Below are positions 43,446 through 60,708 of a DNA stretch of 64,000 nt, in pieces; the first letter of the stretch is position 1; each line of letters begins with the position of its first letter. The notes below the pieces were generated by a model. The model was not told the origin of the DNA, made no database searches, and worked only from the letters and a program-made list of their open reading frames with translations. This DNA comes from Granulicella sibirica (GTDB lineage Bacteria; Acidobacteriota; Terriglobia; Terriglobales; Acidobacteriaceae): contig NZ_RDSM01000001.1 in assembly GCF_004115155.1 (NCBI RefSeq), positions 744,001-808,000 on the forward strand, read 5' to 3'. A program made the translations under genes and the position numbers.

Positions 43446-44404
43446 GAAAGCGCTATCTCGGAGCCGTGAAGGGGAGACGTTCCCGCACGGCAGGCAGGCC
43501 GCTACCGTGGTGGCGGATGAAGCACTTCATGCGCCTGCCGTCGGTCGCCCGGCATACGATCATGCGCGTGGTCGAGCATGACTGCCTCAACGTGGCGCAG
43601 TCTGCGGCCTACTCCGCTATCTTCGCGCTCTTCCCTGCGCTGATCGTGATGGCGGCGATCGCGCCGCTTCTTCCGCACGCCGCTCCTCTTCGCCTTCAGG
43701 TCGCGCACTTCTTCGAGCGCGTACTGCCTCCGGACGTAACGCCTGTCCTTGAAACGTACTTCACGCGCACCCCGGATCCGCAATCGACCAGTGCGCTTAT
43801 CATCGCGGCCCTGGTCAGCCTTACCGGCGCATCGAGCGTGATCGTAACGCTGATGGAAGGCTTTCGCCGCGCCCATGACCTTCCAGTCGATTGCTGGGGC
43901 TTCTGGCAGAGGCGTTTCCGGGCGTTCGGCCTGGTTCCGCTGTCCCTGCTGCCGTTTACGGCGGCGAGCATCCTCCTTGTCTTCGGGCACGTCATCACGC
44001 ACTGGTTCGCGATGCATCTTTCGCACACGGTCGAGCTGCTCGTACTGATCCTTGGCTTCGCGATCCGCTGGGTCGTCGCCCTGCTCGGCAGCACGGGGGT
44101 GATCGCGCTGATCTACCACATGGGGACGCCGATGCGTCAGGCGTGGCACAGGACGCTGCCTGGAGCCGTCGTCGCGACGGGAATGTGGTTCTTTACAACC
44201 CTCGTCTTCGGCTGGTACGTGACGCGCTTTGCCAACTACGGAAAGGTCTACGGCTCGCTCGGTGCCGGCATCGCGCTCCTGTTCTGGCTGTATATCATCT
44301 CGCTCAGCATTCTGTCCGGTGCGGAGTTCAACGCGCAGTTCTTTCACGAGAAAACATTACTTGTCACCGGGAGTGTCCCGGCACGAACGGTTCCGCACAA
44401 TTAG
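43433..44404 (+). CDS. YihY/virulence factor BrkB family inner-membrane protein
   Basis: A 323-residue polytopic protein with about six TM helices and the family's conserved stretches: LNVAQSAAYSAIFALFPALI, SSVIVTLMEGFRRAHD, LPGAVVATGMWFFTTLVFGWYV, and YGKVYGSLGAGIALLFWLYI. Function in the cell is poorly defined; older names (RNase BN, serum resistance) are not reliable. It overlaps the upstream thioredoxin-fold gene by 13 bp, so both are probably translated together; pyk follows 83 bp later. Confidence 0.9.
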   Translation: MEGLRKRYLGAVKGRRSRTAGRPLPWWRMKHFMRLPSVARHTIMRVVEHDCLNVAQSAAYSAIFALFPALIVMAAIAPLLPHAAPLRLQVAHFFERVLPPDVTPVLETYFTRTPDPQSTSALIIAALVSLTGASSVIVTLMEGFRRAHDLPVDCWGFWQRRFRAFGLVPLSLLPFTAASILLVFGHVITHWFAMHLSHTVELLVLILGFAIRWVVALLGSTGVIALIYHMGTPMRQAWHRTLPGAVVATGMWFFTTLVFGWYVTRFANYGKVYGSLGAGIALLFWLYIISLSILSGAEFNAQFFHEKTLLVTGSVPARTVPHN

Positions 44405-44487
44405 AATTGCCTTCGGCGGGCAAACTTGGTGGTAAGACCATGCGGACGCATGTCCGGCATGGCTGGAAAGATTGGCAGCGAGCATAC

Positions 44488-46023
44488 ATGAGCACTTTTT
44501 CGACGGAAGAAAATCTGGCTGTTTTCAATCGCACACGTCGGGCCAAGATCGTTGCGACCCTTGGGCCATCGTGTAGCACCATCGGGGTCTTTCGCGATCT
44601 GGTCCGCGCGGGCCTCGACGTAGCGCGTCTGAACTTCTCGCACGGAAGCCATGCGCAGAAGTCGGAGTTGATCCGCATGGTGCGGACGGTGGCGAAGGAG
44701 GAGCGTAAGCCCATCTGCATCCTCGCCGACCTGCAGGGCCCAAAGATTCGCACCGGCAAGCTGAAGGATCACCAGCCGGTGCAACTCGTGGCAGGCAAGC
44801 GGCTGACGATCACGCCGCGCGAGATCGCGGGGACTGCCGAGATGGTCGGAACAACGTTCCTGACGCTCGCGGAGAACCTCGATCCCGGCGCGCGCATCCT
44901 GCTTTCGGACGGGTTGATCGAGCTTCGCGTCGACCGCTTGAGCGGGATGGACGTGGTCTGCGAGATCATCAACGGCGGAACGCTCGGCGAGAACAAGGGC
45001 ATCAATCTTCCGGGAATCCCGGTCAAGGTTCCTTCGCTGACCGAGAAGGATGAGGAAGACCTCATCTTCGCGCTCGGCGAGAACGTGGACACGATTGCAG
45101 TCTCCTTTGTCCGCACAGCGCACGATGTACGGCACGTGAAGGCGCGCGTCGCGGCCTGCAACTCCGACGCGTGGGTGATCGCGAAGCTCGAAAAGCCTCA
45201 GGCGATCGAGCATCTCGACAGCATCCTCGAGGTCGCGGATGGCATCATGGTCGCGCGCGGCGATCTCGGCGTGGAAGTTCCGCCCGAGAAGGTTCCGGCG
45301 ATCCAGAAGCACATCATCCGGCGCGCTGCCGAGTATCGCAAGCCTGTGATCACGGCGACGCAGATGCTCGAATCGATGATCGAGAATCCGCGCCCGACGC
45401 GCGCCGAGGTTTCGGACGTTGCGAACGCGATCTACGACGGAACGGATTCGGTTATGCTCTCGGGCGAGACCGCCGCAGGCAAGTATCCGGTTCATGCTGT
45501 CGCGATGATGGCGACGATCGTGGCCGAGACGGAAGAGCAGATCCGCATCGACCCTCCGTCGCGCAAGCCGCGCACTCACGCGGCCAAGCTTTCCGTGGCG
45601 GAGACGATCTGCGAGTGCATGGCGCATTCGGCTCAGGATCTCGATCTGGCTGCGATTGCGATCTTTACCGAAACGGGAAGCACAGCGCGCCTGCTTTCGA
45701 AGTACCGGCCTGAGCCTCCGATCTTTGCTCTCTCACCGTTCGAGAAGGTCATCAACCGCTCGATGATGCTCTGGGGAACCTATCCGATCCTGTGCGACCG
45801 CTTTCGCGATACCGACAAGCTCGTCAACATGGCCGAGTTGATCCTCGAAGATCTCGGCTTCGTGCAGAAGCGGCAGGTCGTCGGAATCGTTGCGGGAACG
45901 CGAACCCGTTCCGGCGCGACCAACTTCATGCGTCTGCACATGGTTGGGGATCGCGATACCGAAGAACAAAAACCGGAGAAGTCAGACAAACCGAAGAAGA
46001 GCAAAGGTAAGAAGAAGGCCTAG
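44488..46023 (+). CDS. pyk: pyruvate kinase
   Basis: A 511-residue enzyme whose core starts RRAKIVATLGPSC, then GLDVARLNFSHGSH, ADLQGPKIRTG, ISFVRTA-type TIM-barrel strands, MVARGDLGVEVPPEKVP (substrate/metal site), TATQMLESMIENPRPTRAE and the C-terminal domain. It converts phosphoenolpyruvate and ADP to pyruvate and ATP. The tail after residue 485 is Lys/Glu/Pro-rich and disordered (KSDKPKKSKGKKKA). The start codon is not firmly fixed: ATG 44488 fits the family; an ATG at 44441 would add about 16 residues. A strong hairpin follows the stop. Confidence 0.95.
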   Translation: MSTFSTEENLAVFNRTRRAKIVATLGPSCSTIGVFRDLVRAGLDVARLNFSHGSHAQKSELIRMVRTVAKEERKPICILADLQGPKIRTGKLKDHQPVQLVAGKRLTITPREIAGTAEMVGTTFLTLAENLDPGARILLSDGLIELRVDRLSGMDVVCEIINGGTLGENKGINLPGIPVKVPSLTEKDEEDLIFALGENVDTIAVSFVRTAHDVRHVKARVAACNSDAWVIAKLEKPQAIEHLDSILEVADGIMVARGDLGVEVPPEKVPAIQKHIIRRAAEYRKPVITATQMLESMIENPRPTRAEVSDVANAIYDGTDSVMLSGETAAGKYPVHAVAMMATIVAETEEQIRIDPPSRKPRTHAAKLSVAETICECMAHSAQDLDLAAIAIFTETGSTARLLSKYRPEPPIFALSPFEKVINRSMMLWGTYPILCDRFRDTDKLVNMAELILEDLGFVQKRQVVGIVAGTRTRSGATNFMRLHMVGDRDTEEQKPEKSDKPKKSKGKKKA

Positions 46024-46404
46024 CTTTCCCATGTGATGGGGAGGGGCACCCCCCCTCCCCATTGCCCGCGCGTAAGTCTTGTCGTTGCAACAAGTTGCAA
46101 GCGCCATGCGTCCGCAAATTGCTCATTCACAAAGGGTTACCTCCAAATATTAGTAGACAAAGGACTTATTGGCCCTTGTTCACTCGGAATAGGGCCCGGC
46201 CGTCTGCGATCTTTTCGGTTAGTTTTCTTCTACTTCTATTGTAGAGGGCTGACCATAACTAAAAGGACACCGACTTTTCTCTTTGTTATGAGTGAGTTAG
46301 GCCATTTGGGGGCTTGACAAGAAATTTTGCGCGCTCCACTCGTGGCCGTCTATCTCGGTTTGACTCGCCTACCAGAGGAGTTGACACCGTAAGGACTTAA
46401 GGCT
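46024..46404. other. intergenic AT-rich region between pyk and the toxin-antitoxin patch
   Basis: After the pyk terminator, this stretch is markedly AT-richer than the flanks, with several T-runs and no coding frame supported by a ribosome-binding site; a 94-codon plus-strand frame was rejected. It marks the left edge of the accessory patch. No tRNA or attachment-site duplication is evident by eye. Confidence 0.5.
46036..46062 (+). terminator. strong hairpin downstream of pyk
   Basis: ATGGGGAGGGG at 46036-46046 pairs perfectly with CCCCTCCCCAT at 46052-46062 over 11 bp with a five-base loop, 13 bp after the stop codon. No T-tract follows, so it could act as a Rho-assisted or RNA-stabilising 3' end. 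Confidence 0.6.
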
Positions 46405-46791
46405 TCACCAGATGACTGAGACGTCAAAAAGGCTGAATTGTCCGTCGGCGGTGAGCACTGGGAGTTTCTCAGCCACCGCCTGAGCGATGAGCATTCGATC
46501 GAAGGGGTCGCTGTTGTGATGCGGAAGCGACGCAGCAGCGAGAATGAGGTCTTCATCGATGGGGAGGAAGGTCACGCCCAAGTCTTGAACTTTGCTCATC
46601 GCGTCATGAACGGAAGTCCCAGCGAGAAGTAGCTTGCTTCGGCCGATTTTGCTGAGCAGCTTCCACAGCGTTGCATGGCTGACGCAGAGTTCGTTTTCTT
46701 CGTCGGCGAGCAGGGTCTTCACTTGTTCGGTGAGATGAGCGCGCGAGTAGATTGCCCATAGGAGAACGTTCGAATCGAGCAGAAGCCTCAC
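46405..46791 (-). CDS. PIN-domain toxin (VapC-like)
   Basis: A 128-residue type II toxin with GTG start. MRLLLDSNVLLWAIY carries the first catalytic Asp; further acidic residues occur in LPIDEDLILAA, DPFDRMLIAQA and LTADGQF, matching the four-acid metal site of PIN ribonucleases. The family cleaves RNA, often tRNA, when free of antitoxin. Its GTG overlaps the antitoxin stop (GTGA), the standard coupled order with antitoxin first. Confidence 0.92.
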   Translation of the reverse strand: MRLLLDSNVLLWAIYSRAHLTEQVKTLLADEENELCVSHATLWKLLSKIGRSKLLLAGTSVHDAMSKVQDLGVTFLPIDEDLILAAASLPHHNSDPFDRMLIAQAVAEKLPVLTADGQFSLFDVSVIW

Positions 46792-47066
46792 ACTTTGCCT
46801 GAGGTCATCAGCGGTGCGTCGAACATCTCGCGCTCAAGATCGGCGTCCATGGCCTGCCACTCTTCCAGTGAGGGCACGCGCATCTCTCGTTCACCCGCGC
46901 CGAGGATCCGGCGACCGGAGCGCTTCAAAGGTTCCGGTGCAGGGTCGGAGACGACGAGCCTGAGAGTTGGCTTGTCCGGGTCAGCGATCTCGACCAGTTC
47001 CCCGTTTCGCGCGGCAGCGAGCAGTTCGGGAAAGTGGACTTCGGCGTACTGGGCGCTGACCTTCAT
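46788..47066 (-). CDS. Phd/YefM-like antitoxin
   Basis: A 92-residue protein beginning MKVSAQYAEVHFPELLAAARNG, the Phd/YefM N-terminal DNA-binding pattern, followed by LVVSDPAPEP and a C-terminal segment (EEWQAMDADLEREMF) that should wrap the toxin. It neutralises the adjacent PIN toxin and represses their shared promoter. The start faces the divergent second module across 94 bp. Confidence 0.88.
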   Translation of the reverse strand: MKVSAQYAEVHFPELLAAARNGELVEIADPDKPTLRLVVSDPAPEPLKRSGRRILGAGEREMRVPSLEEWQAMDADLEREMFDAPLMTSGKV

Positions 47067-47116
47067 GGATCAAGGTTAGAGAATGGAGCGCACAGGGTCA
47101 ATGAAAAGCATCGGGC

Positions 47117-47145
47117 TTGACGATATATGCTCCTGAGCGGATTAT
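47117..47145 (+). promoter_or_regulatory. candidate promoter of the RelE/HigB-type module
   Basis: TTGACG at 47117-47122 and GATTAT at 47140-47145 are separated by 17 bases, a good match to a sigma-70-type promoter for this GC-rich host. The start site would fall near 47152, just before GTG 47161, implying a very short leader. The 94-bp region is shared with the divergent antitoxin gene, so autoregulation of both modules could act here. Confidence 0.45.
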
Positions 47146-47160
47146 CTTGACATATGGACG

Positions 47161-47532
47161 GTGGTCTTCAGCGCTAAGTTCGATGCTGAGTTTGAGGCGC
47201 TGCCTACGGAAGTGCAAGATGAGTTCTTCGCGCAGGCGAAGTGGATCGAAGAGTTTGGACCGAAGGCTGGACGGCCTCGCGTCGATACCCTCAAGGGTTC
47301 GCGGTACGCCAACATGAAGGAACTGATCTTCGCGGCGGACGATGGAGTCTGGCGCGTTGCTTTTGCCTTCGATCCAAAGCGCATGGCGATCGTGCTTGTG
47401 GCCGGAGACAAGTCTGGAGTGAGCCAAAGGAAGTTCTACCAGCGCCTCATCGACAAAGTGGATGAACGGTACGGGAGGCACCTTGAGCGGCTGCGACTGA
47501 CTGATCAGGAGAAGAGAAAGGGGAGACCATGA
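47161..47532 (+). CDS. RelE/HigB-type (phage Gp49-like) toxin
   Basis: A 123-residue protein from GTG 47161: FDAEFEALPTEVQDEFFAQ, then GRPRVDTLKGSRYANMKELIF and DGVWRVAFAFDPKRMAIVLVAGDKSG, the PF05973-type fold of HigB-like ribosome-dependent mRNA interferases, ending with the basic helix SQRKFYQRLIDKVDERY. The toxin gene precedes the antitoxin, the order typical of HigBA modules. It overlaps the antitoxin by ATGA. Confidence 0.9.
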   Translation: MVFSAKFDAEFEALPTEVQDEFFAQAKWIEEFGPKAGRPRVDTLKGSRYANMKELIFAADDGVWRVAFAFDPKRMAIVLVAGDKSGVSQRKFYQRLIDKVDERYGRHLERLRLTDQEKRKGRP

Positions 47533-47846
47533 AAACCTTGCAGGAGAAGTTGAACGTGCTTCCGAAGGAACGGCGCGAGAAGATCGAAAAGCGGGCCGCG
47601 CTGCTTATCGCCGAAGAGATGACGATGCGTGAGTTGCGCAAGGCGCGGAAGATTACTCAGGCCGAGATGGCGAAGACACTTGGGGTGAAGCAGGAGCAGG
47701 TGTCGCGGATTGAGAAGCGGACGGATTTGCACTTGTCTACTTTGCGGCGGTCGGTTGAGGCTATGGGTGGGCGGCTTTCACTTGTTGTGGAGTTTCCGAA
47801 TGGTGCGCCGGTGGTGGTGTCGGGACTCACGAATTCGAAAATTTGA
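47529..47846 (+). CDS. XRE/HigA-type antitoxin
   Basis: A 105-residue protein with a central helix-turn-helix (LRKARKITQAEMAKTLGV, EQVSRIEKRTDLHLSTLRR), preceded by a helical segment (LPKERREKIEKRAALLIAEE) and ended by a beta-like tail. It should neutralise the upstream toxin and regulate the module. Its TGA overlaps the TTG that may start the downstream membrane-protein gene, so the three genes could be translated as one coupled set. Confidence 0.9.
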   Translation: MKTLQEKLNVLPKERREKIEKRAALLIAEEMTMRELRKARKITQAEMAKTLGVKQEQVSRIEKRTDLHLSTLRRSVEAMGGRLSLVVEFPNGAPVVVSGLTNSKI

Positions 47847-48958
47847 GCGTGAATCCCTTGGAGATTAAGTTCTCCGAGCTCATTTCGAGATATGAAAGGA
47901 TTGGGCAACCGAGACTTGTTAGGAGTATTACCTTGCCTCATCCAATGTCGATCGCGGAATTTAGAGACCTCATAGAACACGTTGACGGGCTCGATGTTAG
48001 TAAGGTCACGAAACCCGAGTTGGGGACGTTGGGCTTACCGGTACTTGCTGAGGCGATTGTTCAAGTGCGGAAGGAAATCGGTGCGATTAGCTCTGTCGCT
48101 TCCGAATCCAGCCAACAGCGCCTTGAGGCTGCGACAAGTGCGTATCGACAATATCTAACCACCCTCTATGACATAGCTAGTTTGAGGGGCGAGGAGTTTG
48201 CCACACGACGCAGTGAGTTTGGCGGTCCTCTTGCTGCTCAATGGGACGCGATCCGTGAGGTTTGGCCATACTTTGCAGCGCTCGTAACGGACAAGAGCGG
48301 ATTGGTCGAAGCGCCTAACTCAGCGATCGCGAAAATTGAGGCAGCAAGGGCGCAAAGCGAAGATTCCATCCGAACGATAGTTTCTAGCCTTACGGAACAA
48401 GCAACCAAACAGGCTTCTAAAATTGAAGAGAATGCCCGCAAGACTGCAACGGGTTTCTCCGTAAGGGCCGCCCAAGATCAGTTCGATCAAGCCAGCGTCT
48501 CCTTGGCCCGGAAAGCCACAGCTTGGGGGTTACTAGCCTTACTGGCGTTTGGATGTTTCGTAGAATTCGCTTTTCAAATCTATCGAAATCCTCCGTCAGT
48601 TTTCACCGATAAGTCTGTGGGTCATATTGCATCAATCCCGGAAGCAATCTATCTGACCGCAATCAGGATCACTCTGTTGACAGCAATCGGTGCTTTCGCG
48701 ACATTCTGTGTCAAGATGCTCCGGGCACATCTTCACATGAGTGAATTCAACAATCACCGCAGGCGCGTCGCAAACAGCATGGCCGCATTCGTAGAAGCCA
48801 CGCAGACTCCAGAGCAACGAGATCTAATTTTTGGAAAGCTGGTTGATGCAGTCGTAAACTTTGGCGACTCGGGGCTGCTTGAGAAGGACTCAGAATCACT
48901 TGGGGTTCCCTCGATTGCATTCGAAGCAATCACCAAAAACCTCACATCGAAGTCCTAG
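47843..48958 (+). CDS. coiled-coil two-TM membrane protein of unknown function, coupled to HigBA
   Basis: A 371-residue protein from TTG 47843, or 369 from GTG 47849. Residues 1-150 are mostly helical; 155-225 form a coiled-coil-like segment (SSLTEQATKQASKIEENARK); TM helices lie at about 227-245 and 269-291, with a 23-residue loop between; the last 80 residues are helical again. No enzymatic motif is seen. The gene is visibly AT-richer than flanking genes and uses rarer codons, suggesting transfer. It overlaps the antitoxin stop codon by three bases, so it is coupled to a toxin-antitoxin module, a setting seen for some defence effectors. Function is unknown. Confidence 0.75.
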   Translation: MSVNPLEIKFSELISRYERIGQPRLVRSITLPHPMSIAEFRDLIEHVDGLDVSKVTKPELGTLGLPVLAEAIVQVRKEIGAISSVASESSQQRLEAATSAYRQYLTTLYDIASLRGEEFATRRSEFGGPLAAQWDAIREVWPYFAALVTDKSGLVEAPNSAIAKIEAARAQSEDSIRTIVSSLTEQATKQASKIEENARKTATGFSVRAAQDQFDQASVSLARKATAWGLLALLAFGCFVEFAFQIYRNPPSVFTDKSVGHIASIPEAIYLTAIRITLLTAIGAFATFCVKMLRAHLHMSEFNNHRRRVANSMAAFVEATQTPEQRDLIFGKLVDAVVNFGDSGLLEKDSESLGVPSIAFEAITKNLTSKS

Positions 48959-48974
48959 GGATGCAAGCTAGACA

Positions 48975-49004
48975 AATGGGCGGACTCTTTCGAGTCCGCC
49001 CATT
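48975..49004. terminator. perfect 13-bp bidirectional terminator
   Basis: AATGGGCGGACTC at 48975-48987 pairs perfectly with GAGTCCGCCCATT at 48992-49004 around a TTTC loop. It lies 17 bp after the two-TM gene and 55 bp after the rpoC stop on the other strand, separating the accessory patch from the RNA polymerase operon. Confidence 0.8.
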
Positions 49005-49059
49005 CTTCGCTGCGGTAGTTAGTGGTTTTGCGCGAAGCGCTCTCCGCCATAACGCGAAG

Positions 49060-53250
<4,191 letters not shown>

Positions 53251-53444
53251 AGATCGGTCTCCGTGGTGCAGCGGGTTGGCTGCGGGTCGATGATGCGGTT
53301 GCTTTACTTCTGCCGGGCGTAGGTTGTTAGGCCCACGCCTGCTTCTATTCTGTGCCGCCGCCCGTGGCGTCTCTCGTTGAACGTTGAGCGTGAGCCTCAT
53401 TCAGGAGATACGCGCCACGGGGGCTGCGGGGATTGCGTTGCGGC

Positions 53445-57917
<4,473 letters not shown>

Positions 57918-58467
57918 GCTTTCTCCTGAAACGGACTTCGAGGCCTCTTGACTCGATCCGCCGGCATCGTAGGGATGACGACCGGTGAACCGACTCGCAA
58001 GGGTGGAAGGCTGACGGGCAGCCCTCCGGGTTTACTTCTGACTGCGCCCTGAATCTCTTCGGGTGGCTTCGCCCTCGATGCGAAGTTCCCCGTGCGCATG
58101 ACTGGTTTCGGCGAATCGTGCCGAACGTTCTAAACTCTGAAAACTCTCTGGCTAAACTTTTACTTTCGTACCGCGGGCTTTGCTGCTATAAACACTGCGT
58201 CTGCTCCTGCACTCAGCAACGAGCGGGCGCGAAGGCTCTTTCCAAACCAATTCGGATCTCCGGGTTATGGGTTATACGGAAAGACGACAATGCGCCCGAA
58301 TGGGAACGTGCCCACGAGCGCAGATAGAAGCCGCAGATTGGTTGGTTCAAGGTAATGGAAATGCTTGCCACTCTCTGAGGCCCGCCTGGCCCCAGGTTCG
58401 CCGCTCGCTGTTGCCCATTTCACCACATGCCTCCGCCGCTCGAGACACATAATGGCCGGCTCCTTAG

Positions 58468-58484
58468 CCTGTCTGCCTGACAGG
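58468..58484 (-). promoter_or_regulatory. hairpin in the rplL-rpoB leader
   Basis: CCTGTC at 58468-58473 pairs perfectly with GACAGG at 58479-58484 over six bases with a five-base loop. It may be an attenuation or RNase processing element; no T-tract follows it. Confidence 0.3.
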
Positions 58485-58632
58485 ATGACCCGGATATTGC
58501 AGAAGTTAGCCGCTTTTCGTCTGGAAACCCAGACTATGCTCCCCAGCGCGTGGCTGGATGGGCATCCGAACTAAGTTTTGGTTGTTGTGTTGCCGGGATA
58601 TCCCGTCTGCACGCCGAAGCAGAACGCATACC

Positions 58633-58647
58633 CTCTCCATAGGAGAG
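58633..58647 (-). promoter_or_regulatory. possible attenuator hairpin downstream of rplL
   Basis: CTCTCC at 58633-58638 pairs perfectly with GGAGAG at 58642-58647 around a three-base loop, 40-55 bases beyond the rplL stop codon. In well-studied operons the rplL-rpoB gap carries a partial terminator at this place; here there is no clear U-tract, so the role is tentative. Confidence 0.35.
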
Positions 58648-58687
58648 AATACCGCGTTCCGCTTCAACGTGCAAGTGGGGTGATCCG

Positions 58688-59059
58688 TTACTTGATTTCG
58701 ACAGTCGCGATGCCATCGAACTTCTTCGCGATGGCGGCCGCATCTTCCTTCGAAACGTTCTCCTTCAGGGGCTTGGGAGCTCCGTCGACCAGGTCCTTGG
58801 CTTCCTTCAGGCCAAGAGCGGTGACTTCGCGCACAGCCTTGATGGTCGAGATCTTGTTCGCGCCGGCATCCTTGAGGATGACGGTGAACTCGGTCTTCTC
58901 TTCCACCGGAGCCGCTGCTGCCGCGCCGCCGCCTGCTGCCGGGGCTGCTGCTGCCGCTGCTGCCGAGACGCCGAGACGGGTCTCAAGGGCCTTGACCAGA
59001 GCCGAAGCTTCGAGGAGGCTGAGGTTTACGATCGAGTCTTCAATCTGCTGAATGTCCAT
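58688..59059 (-). CDS. rplL: 50S ribosomal protein L7/L12
   Basis: A 123-residue protein with the L12 layout: N-terminal dimerisation helix pair ([20 protein letters not shown]), a flexible Ala-rich hinge (about residues 34-50) and the C-terminal domain ([39 protein letters not shown]) that recruits translation GTPases. Four to six copies form the ribosomal stalk on L10. It is 136 bp downstream of rplJ. Confidence 0.97.
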   Translation of the reverse strand: MDIQQIEDSIVNLSLLEASALVKALETRLGVSAAAAAAAPAAGGGAAAAAPVEEKTEFTVILKDAGANKISTIKAVREVTALGLKEAKDLVDGAPKPLKENVSKEDAAAIAKKFDGIATVEIK

Positions 59060-59195
59060 GTTCTTCTCCGTATATAGTTCGAAATCGTTGCTGCTGATTA
59101 CTTCTCCGAAGCCCGACTGCGCTCCGGCTGCTCACTCCCACCCGGGTTTCCGTTGCGCCCAGACCGGCGCACCCGGGAAGGAAGAGCGAACTTGT

Positions 59196-59915
59196 TTAGC
59201 CTTCGACCGGATCGGTCGTGGCTGCTTCGCCAGCCTGCGAGGCCGTGCCATTCTCAGGCTGCGCTTCCGCGGCAGCTTCGACAGCATGCGTCTCGGCTAC
59301 CAGCTCGCCAGCTTCAGCAGGAGCTTCAACCGCAGGAGCCTCGGCAACCGGTGCGGGAGCAGATGCCACCGCAGCAGGCTCAGCCGAACCGGCGAACTTG
59401 CCCTTCTCGACGCCCTGGCCGATGACGACCGCGAGGTCGCGTCCGGTGGCGTTGATGACGGTCGCCAAACGCTGCGCCGGCGACTGGATGAGGAACAGGA
59501 GCTTCGCGTACAGCTCTTCCTTACCCGGCATCGTGGCGAGTGCGTTGACTTCTTCAACCGTGATCACCTTGCCGTCGACGATGCCCAGCTTGAACGTGAA
59601 CTCCGAGTTGTCCTTCACCCAGGCCGAAAGCGCCTTGGCGAGCGCAACCGGATCGCCCGAGGTGTATGCGACCGACGAAACGCCCTTGAGACCCTGGAGC
59701 GCCGCTTCGATCTTGGTTCCCTGGCTCGCGCGTGCGGCCAGCTTGTTCTTCACGACGTGGTAGCTGCCACCCGCCTCGCGAACCGTCTTGCGAAGATCGA
59801 AGTCCTTCGACGCGGTCAGCGCCTTGAAGGTGCCGATGATCGCCGACGTAGAGTTCTGCAGTTCGCCTGCAAGCTTCTCCAGCTTCTGGGTCTTCTTTGC
59901 CCTGGATATTGCCAT
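59196..59915 (-). CDS. rplJ: 50S ribosomal protein L10 with acidic Ala/Pro-rich C-terminal extension
   Basis: A 239-residue protein. Residues 1-170 match L10 (KTQKLEKLAGELQNSTSAII, FKALTASKDFDLRKTVREAG, LFLIQSPAQRLATVINAT), the base of the L12 stalk. The last 60-65 residues form an Ala/Pro/Glu-rich extension (APAPVAEAPAVEAPAEAGEL) absent from the E. coli protein. The extension looks disordered and acidic; whether it affects stalk binding is unknown. The gene lies 82 bp downstream of rplA. Confidence 0.96.
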   Translation of the reverse strand: MAISRAKKTQKLEKLAGELQNSTSAIIGTFKALTASKDFDLRKTVREAGGSYHVVKNKLAARASQGTKIEAALQGLKGVSSVAYTSGDPVALAKALSAWVKDNSEFTFKLGIVDGKVITVEEVNALATMPGKEELYAKLLFLIQSPAQRLATVINATGRDLAVVIGQGVEKGKFAGSAEPAAVASAPAPVAEAPAVEAPAEAGELVAETHAVEAAAEAQPENGTASQAGEAATTDPVEG

Positions 59916-59997
59916 TGCTAACCTCTTCCCTTGCTCGCTCCGCCTCTCCTCGCTTTACGCGGCCAGAGAGAGCGGGCGGCTATCCGTCAATGTGTTG

Positions 59998-60708
59998 TTA
60001 GTTCTTGCTCGCAGCTTCCGCGGTGGTCGGATCGAGCGAGATGCCGGGGCCCATCGTCGAGCTCAGCGTGATGCCGCGGACATACTTGCCCTTGGCTGCC
60101 GACGGCTTCGCCTTCAGAACGCTCGAGATCACCGTCATCGCGTTATCGACCAGCTTCTGCGGATCGAACGAGAGCTTGCCCACCGGAACGTGAACCAGAG
60201 CGGTCTTGTCCGTGCGGAACTCGACCTTACCCGCCTTGATCTCCTTGATCGCGCTGACCACATCGGTCGTCACGGTCCCGGTCTTCGGGTTCGGCATCAG
60301 GCCGCGCGGTCCGAGAACCTTACCGAGACGTCCAACCGACTTCATCATGTCGGGGGTCGCGATGAGCGCGTCGAAGGCCGTCCAGCCTTCTTTCTGAATC
60401 CGCTCGACCAGCTCTTCGCCGCCGAAGAACTCCGCGCCTGCCGCCTCGGCGTCCTTGATCTTGTCGCCCGACGCGATGACCGCTACGATCTTCGACTTGC
60501 CAAGCCCGTGAGGAAGAACAACGGTGCCGCGGACCATCTGGTCCGCGTGCTTCGGATCCACTCCAAGCCGCAGCGTCAGGTCGACGGTTTCGTCGAACTT
60601 CGCGTACTTGGCCTTCTTGAGGAGAGGAACAGCATCAACCAGCGTGTACGGACGCGGCTCAACCAACGCGCGCGCCGCCGCCAGATTCTTTGAAATCTTC
60701 TTTGCCAT
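59998..60708 (-). CDS. rplA: 50S ribosomal protein L1
   Basis: A 236-residue protein with the L1 signature regions [52 protein letters not shown] and [17 protein letters not shown]. It forms the mobile L1 stalk of the 50S subunit and often represses its own operon. In most bacteria rplK lies immediately upstream; here the upstream gene on this strand is an amidohydrolase 204 bp away, so rplA probably heads this transcription unit. Confidence 0.97.
   Translation of the reverse strand: MAKKISKNLAAARALVEPRPYTLVDAVPLLKKAKYAKFDETVDLTLRLGVDPKHADQMVRGTVVLPHGLGKSKIVAVIASGDKIKDAEAAGAEFFGGEELVERIQKEGWTAFDALIATPDMMKSVGRLGKVLGPRGLMPNPKTGTVTTDVVSAIKEIKAGKVEFRTDKTALVHVPVGKLSFDPQKLVDNAMTVISSVLKAKPSAAKGKYVRGITLSSTMGPGISLDPTTAEAASKN

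Larger units (their letters stand above)
57918..58687. other. long rplL-rpoB intergenic region with hairpins
   Basis: 770 bp without a supported gene inside the ribosomal-protein/RNA polymerase operon. On the minus strand it contains a 6-bp stem (58633-58647) about 40 bases past the rplL stop and another at 58468-58484. Short frames here lack ribosome-binding sites. Expected contents are the attenuator and processing signals that set polymerase below ribosomal-protein levels, and possibly an extra promoter for rpoBC. Confidence 0.5.

Noticed and set aside
43891..44487. N-terminal extension of pyruvate kinase of about 200 residues
   Set aside because: It overlaps the YihY gene in another frame, has no family similarity, and the family start fits ATG 44488.
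46033..46317. 94-codon plus-strand frame after pyk
   Set aside because: It starts inside the terminator hairpin, has no ribosome-binding site and an erratic composition.
53251..53400. 50-residue N-terminal extension of RpoC
   Set aside because: The conserved protein begins at [11 protein letters not shown] with its own ribosome-binding site; the extra codons are Arg/Pro/His-rich without similarity.
58265..58450. 61-codon minus-strand frame in the rplL-rpoB gap
   Set aside because: No ribosome-binding site and no recognisable protein character.
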